From: Campylorhamphus procurvoides
Lineage: Eukaryota > Chordata > Aves > Passeriformes > Dendrocolaptidae
Direction: 5' to 3'
DNA: 64,000 nucleotides
NCBI GenBank assembly: GCA_013396655.1
Contig: WBMV01007501.1
Span: forward strand, 186,001-250,000
The notes beneath the pieces are model-generated. The model had not been told where the DNA came from and did no database searches. It saw nothing but the letters and a program-made list of their open reading frames with translations. Position 1 is the stretch's first letter; each line of letters opens with the position of its first letter. Of the stretch, positions 60,528-64,000 are shown piece by piece. Both the position numbers and the translations under genes were made by a program.

Positions 60528-60744
60528 CATGAAATGTCAGGAACCTGATGTTCCTGCCCTAACTCGCTGTGCTCTGTTAAAATATTGCAATACATACGCA
60601 AAGCAAAGCACTCTGCAAGTCTTTACATGTCAAGTTGCATACAAACATTTAGCAATATGTACTCTGCACTTTTAAAGCAACTTTCCATTTAGGGATTCTG
60701 ATCTTACCAGCAACAGAAACTATTTAAGATTCACAGCATTCTCT

Positions 60745-60895
60745 CTACAACCAGTAGCTATTACTTTTACAAAGGAGGAAACTGAGGCATGCCCTGGTTA
60801 TGGGAGTTGCTTAAAGCTGCATATTAAATTGGTGCCTGAGCCTGAATGAAAATGGTGATAATTCTGGTCCAACTACTCTTCATCCCTGCTACCAG
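60745..60895 (-). repeat. MIR/CORE-SINE-like ancient repeat
   Basis: The stretch contains ACAAAGGAGGAAACTGAGGCA, then a diverged match to the 'gcttaaggtcacacag...gagcctgaatgaaa' part and to the end 'tctggtccaactactct...gctacca'. This is the order expected for an MIR-type element in reverse orientation. It is strongly diverged. Confidence 0.55.
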
Positions 60896-62326
60896 ATTGC
60901 CTGTTTAAAAAGGAATGAGGTATAGAAAGGCTTGCTGGTCTTCTAGGCATCGGCACTAAACCCTCTTGCTGCGACTTTAACAGAGCTCTTGGGGGTAGTG
61001 ATAGTTACAGAGCACCCCAAATGCACCCCATCAAAATGTGAGAGTTTAAAACATTGTTAAAGTGCTTATTTTCTTATCAAATTGGAATGGTGTCTTCCTG
61101 ACCCAAATGACTGCTTCGATTTTCATACCTCAATGTAAAGAAACACATAAATAAGCAACGGACTACAGAGAAATAAACAACTGGAATATTTCAATTTAAA
61201 AATACTTATATTTGAAATGTTAAAACCATTTTGGAATGTGAGCAGCACCAGTATTTCAGGGACAGGTTTTTTGTGTGAGCTACCTTGCCCCAAGTATAAC
61301 TGAGAGCACCCACTCCTGCACTCCTGTCAGTACCCAGAGTCTGACCATAGACTTTACTTCAAATGTCAGACCTCCAAGAGGGAATTTCTCGACATATTAG
61401 CACTTCCAAAAAAAAAAGGCAAAACAAAAAAAGGAGGAGAAGCCCATGCTTTGATTTCAAATCAACCAGTTTGTTACAGGCCGAATTCCTGCACTGCAAG
61501 CACTAACACGTTTTCTTATTTTCTGTCAACACCCCTTTTGCCCTCAGAACAAAGCCACTTGTAGAAGTTTATCTGCCACGGCCAAGTGGCACCACTGCCC
61601 CCAGCAGCAGAGACTTGCAGGGGCTCTAGGTGTCCCATATGACCACCACACCAGCTGGCCATGCCAACTGTCCCTGGGCTACTGGGCCACACATGGGCAG
61701 TGACATTCCAGATGTGCCACTCCAACCACAATACGTACACCTGGCACTGCAGCCCTGCTGTGCCTGCGTGTCCCTGTTCTCCGTGTCACCAGTTTGCTCC
61801 TCCACAGTAACGCTCCTCTCTCGCTTCAAGGCAGGGCTGATTGCCTTTAAAAATGGGGTCCTCAACCAGAAGGATCTACCCTCTCATCTGCTTCCTTAGG
61901 GGTTCTCCAGTTTTCATTTTTGTCCAAAGGAGTTTAGCCATAGTGGCTGCTACCGGCTTGGGGAAAACAGGAAAAGAATTAAAAATCAGCAGTAAATGAG
62001 AAATGTTAATACTTCAGTTCTGTTCTGCTTGTGCTCAGTTTGCTTCTTAACCTGCTGCATTTTCTCCCCATGAGATTCCAGCATTTAACTGTGCAGGGGA
62101 AAAGGAATGAAAATTGCATTGACAATCAAATGCATGAAAGAAAGAAATGGCAGTTCTGAAATAGTCACAACCAACACAATTTTGATTAAAGAAAGAACTC
62201 TGTTTTTAATAGGTTTTTTTTTTGATCATTAAAAAAGTTTAAACCTGCATAGCAATCATTTCAAAAATAATTATTTAATGTTCCATAATGAAACTGTACA
62301 CGACCTAGTCTCAGTGACAGCAGCCT

Positions 62327-62403
62327 GGGGGGCGGGCGCAGTCCGGAGCAGCTGTCGGGGCCACAGTCTGGCGGGGGCGGCTCGGCCCCCTCAGCAGCGC
62401 TCC
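62327..62403 (-). other. GC-rich start of EXT1 3' UTR
   Basis: The plus strand has G-runs at 62327-62332, 62334-62336, 62357-62360 and 62373-62377 within about 50 bases, so the mRNA strand is C-rich. The block sits immediately after the stop codon and contrasts sharply with the AT-rich DNA just downstream. A quadruplex could form only on the non-mRNA strand. Confidence 0.6.

Positions 62404-64000
<1,597 letters not shown>

Larger units (their letters stand above)
57036..62403 (-). other. EXT1: Inferred EXT1 3' untranslated region (about 5.4 kb)
   Basis: Downstream of the EXT1 stop there is no other gene on the minus strand. The first strong poly(A) signal with a matching GU-rich element lies at 57.05 kb. 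The first 80 bases after the stop are very GC-rich, and the rest is AT-rich with low-complexity pyrimidine and A/T runs typical of long vertebrate UTRs. Weaker AATAAA signals on the minus strand at 58658-58663 and 57756-57761 could give shorter forms. The tract holds an antisense CR1 (60.2-60.5 kb) and an MIR-like copy (60.7-60.9 kb). That the whole interval is transcribed as UTR is an inference from sequence signals, not something directly visible. Confidence 0.55.

Overview
This window looks like vertebrate, most probably bird, nuclear DNA. It is almost entirely non-coding. Two things point to a bird. First, several CR1 LINE 3' ends are scattered through it, with the typical avian tail (GATGATCTTTAA..., CCATTCTATGATTCT); crocodilians and turtles carry similar CR1s, so they are not strictly excluded. 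Second, at the right edge on the minus strand there is one clear coding exon: the terminal coding exon of EXT1 (62404-62589), ending ...[14 protein letters not shown]. EXT1 is a subunit of the heparan sulfate polymerase. In human it lies at 8q24.11, with a large gene-poor interval between its 3' end and MED30. This window fits that downstream desert, entered from the EXT1 side.

Layout. 1-57.0 kb: intergenic DNA with no coding gene I can support. It holds CR1 fragments at 9.1, 26.2, 31.9-33.1, 44.4 (minus strand) and 54.2 kb. It also holds worn copies of older amniote repeats (MIR/CORE-SINE-like and other interspersed elements), some GC-richer patches (19.7-20.1, 29.6-29.9, 37.6-37.9 kb), small microsatellites, and a number of short perfect inverted repeats. 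An AT-rich block at about 21.8-22.3 kb has motif clusters of the kind seen in developmental enhancers: a 20-bp palindrome with paired forkhead-like cores, and five tandem TAATN pentamers. 57.0-62.4 kb: inferred long EXT1 3' UTR on the minus strand. It is bounded by a good poly(A) signal (AATAAA on the minus strand, 57055-57060) with a GU-rich downstream element, and it contains an antisense CR1 and an MIR-like element. 62404-62589: last EXT1 coding exon. 62590-64000: part of the last EXT1 intron, with a strong acceptor site.

The many 60-150 codon open frames in the window show no recognisable domain and often overlap on both strands, as expected by chance in about 40-50% GC DNA, so I have not annotated them as genes. 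I did not find a new multi-gene system. The observations worth following are regulatory or structural: the enhancer-like block, the stacked inverted repeats near 42.7 kb, the perfect hairpins near 17.7-18.4 kb, the palindrome inside a CR1 copy, and the structure of the EXT1 3' UTR. Repeat family names and the EXT1 comparison rest on remembered consensus and protein sequences, not on a search.
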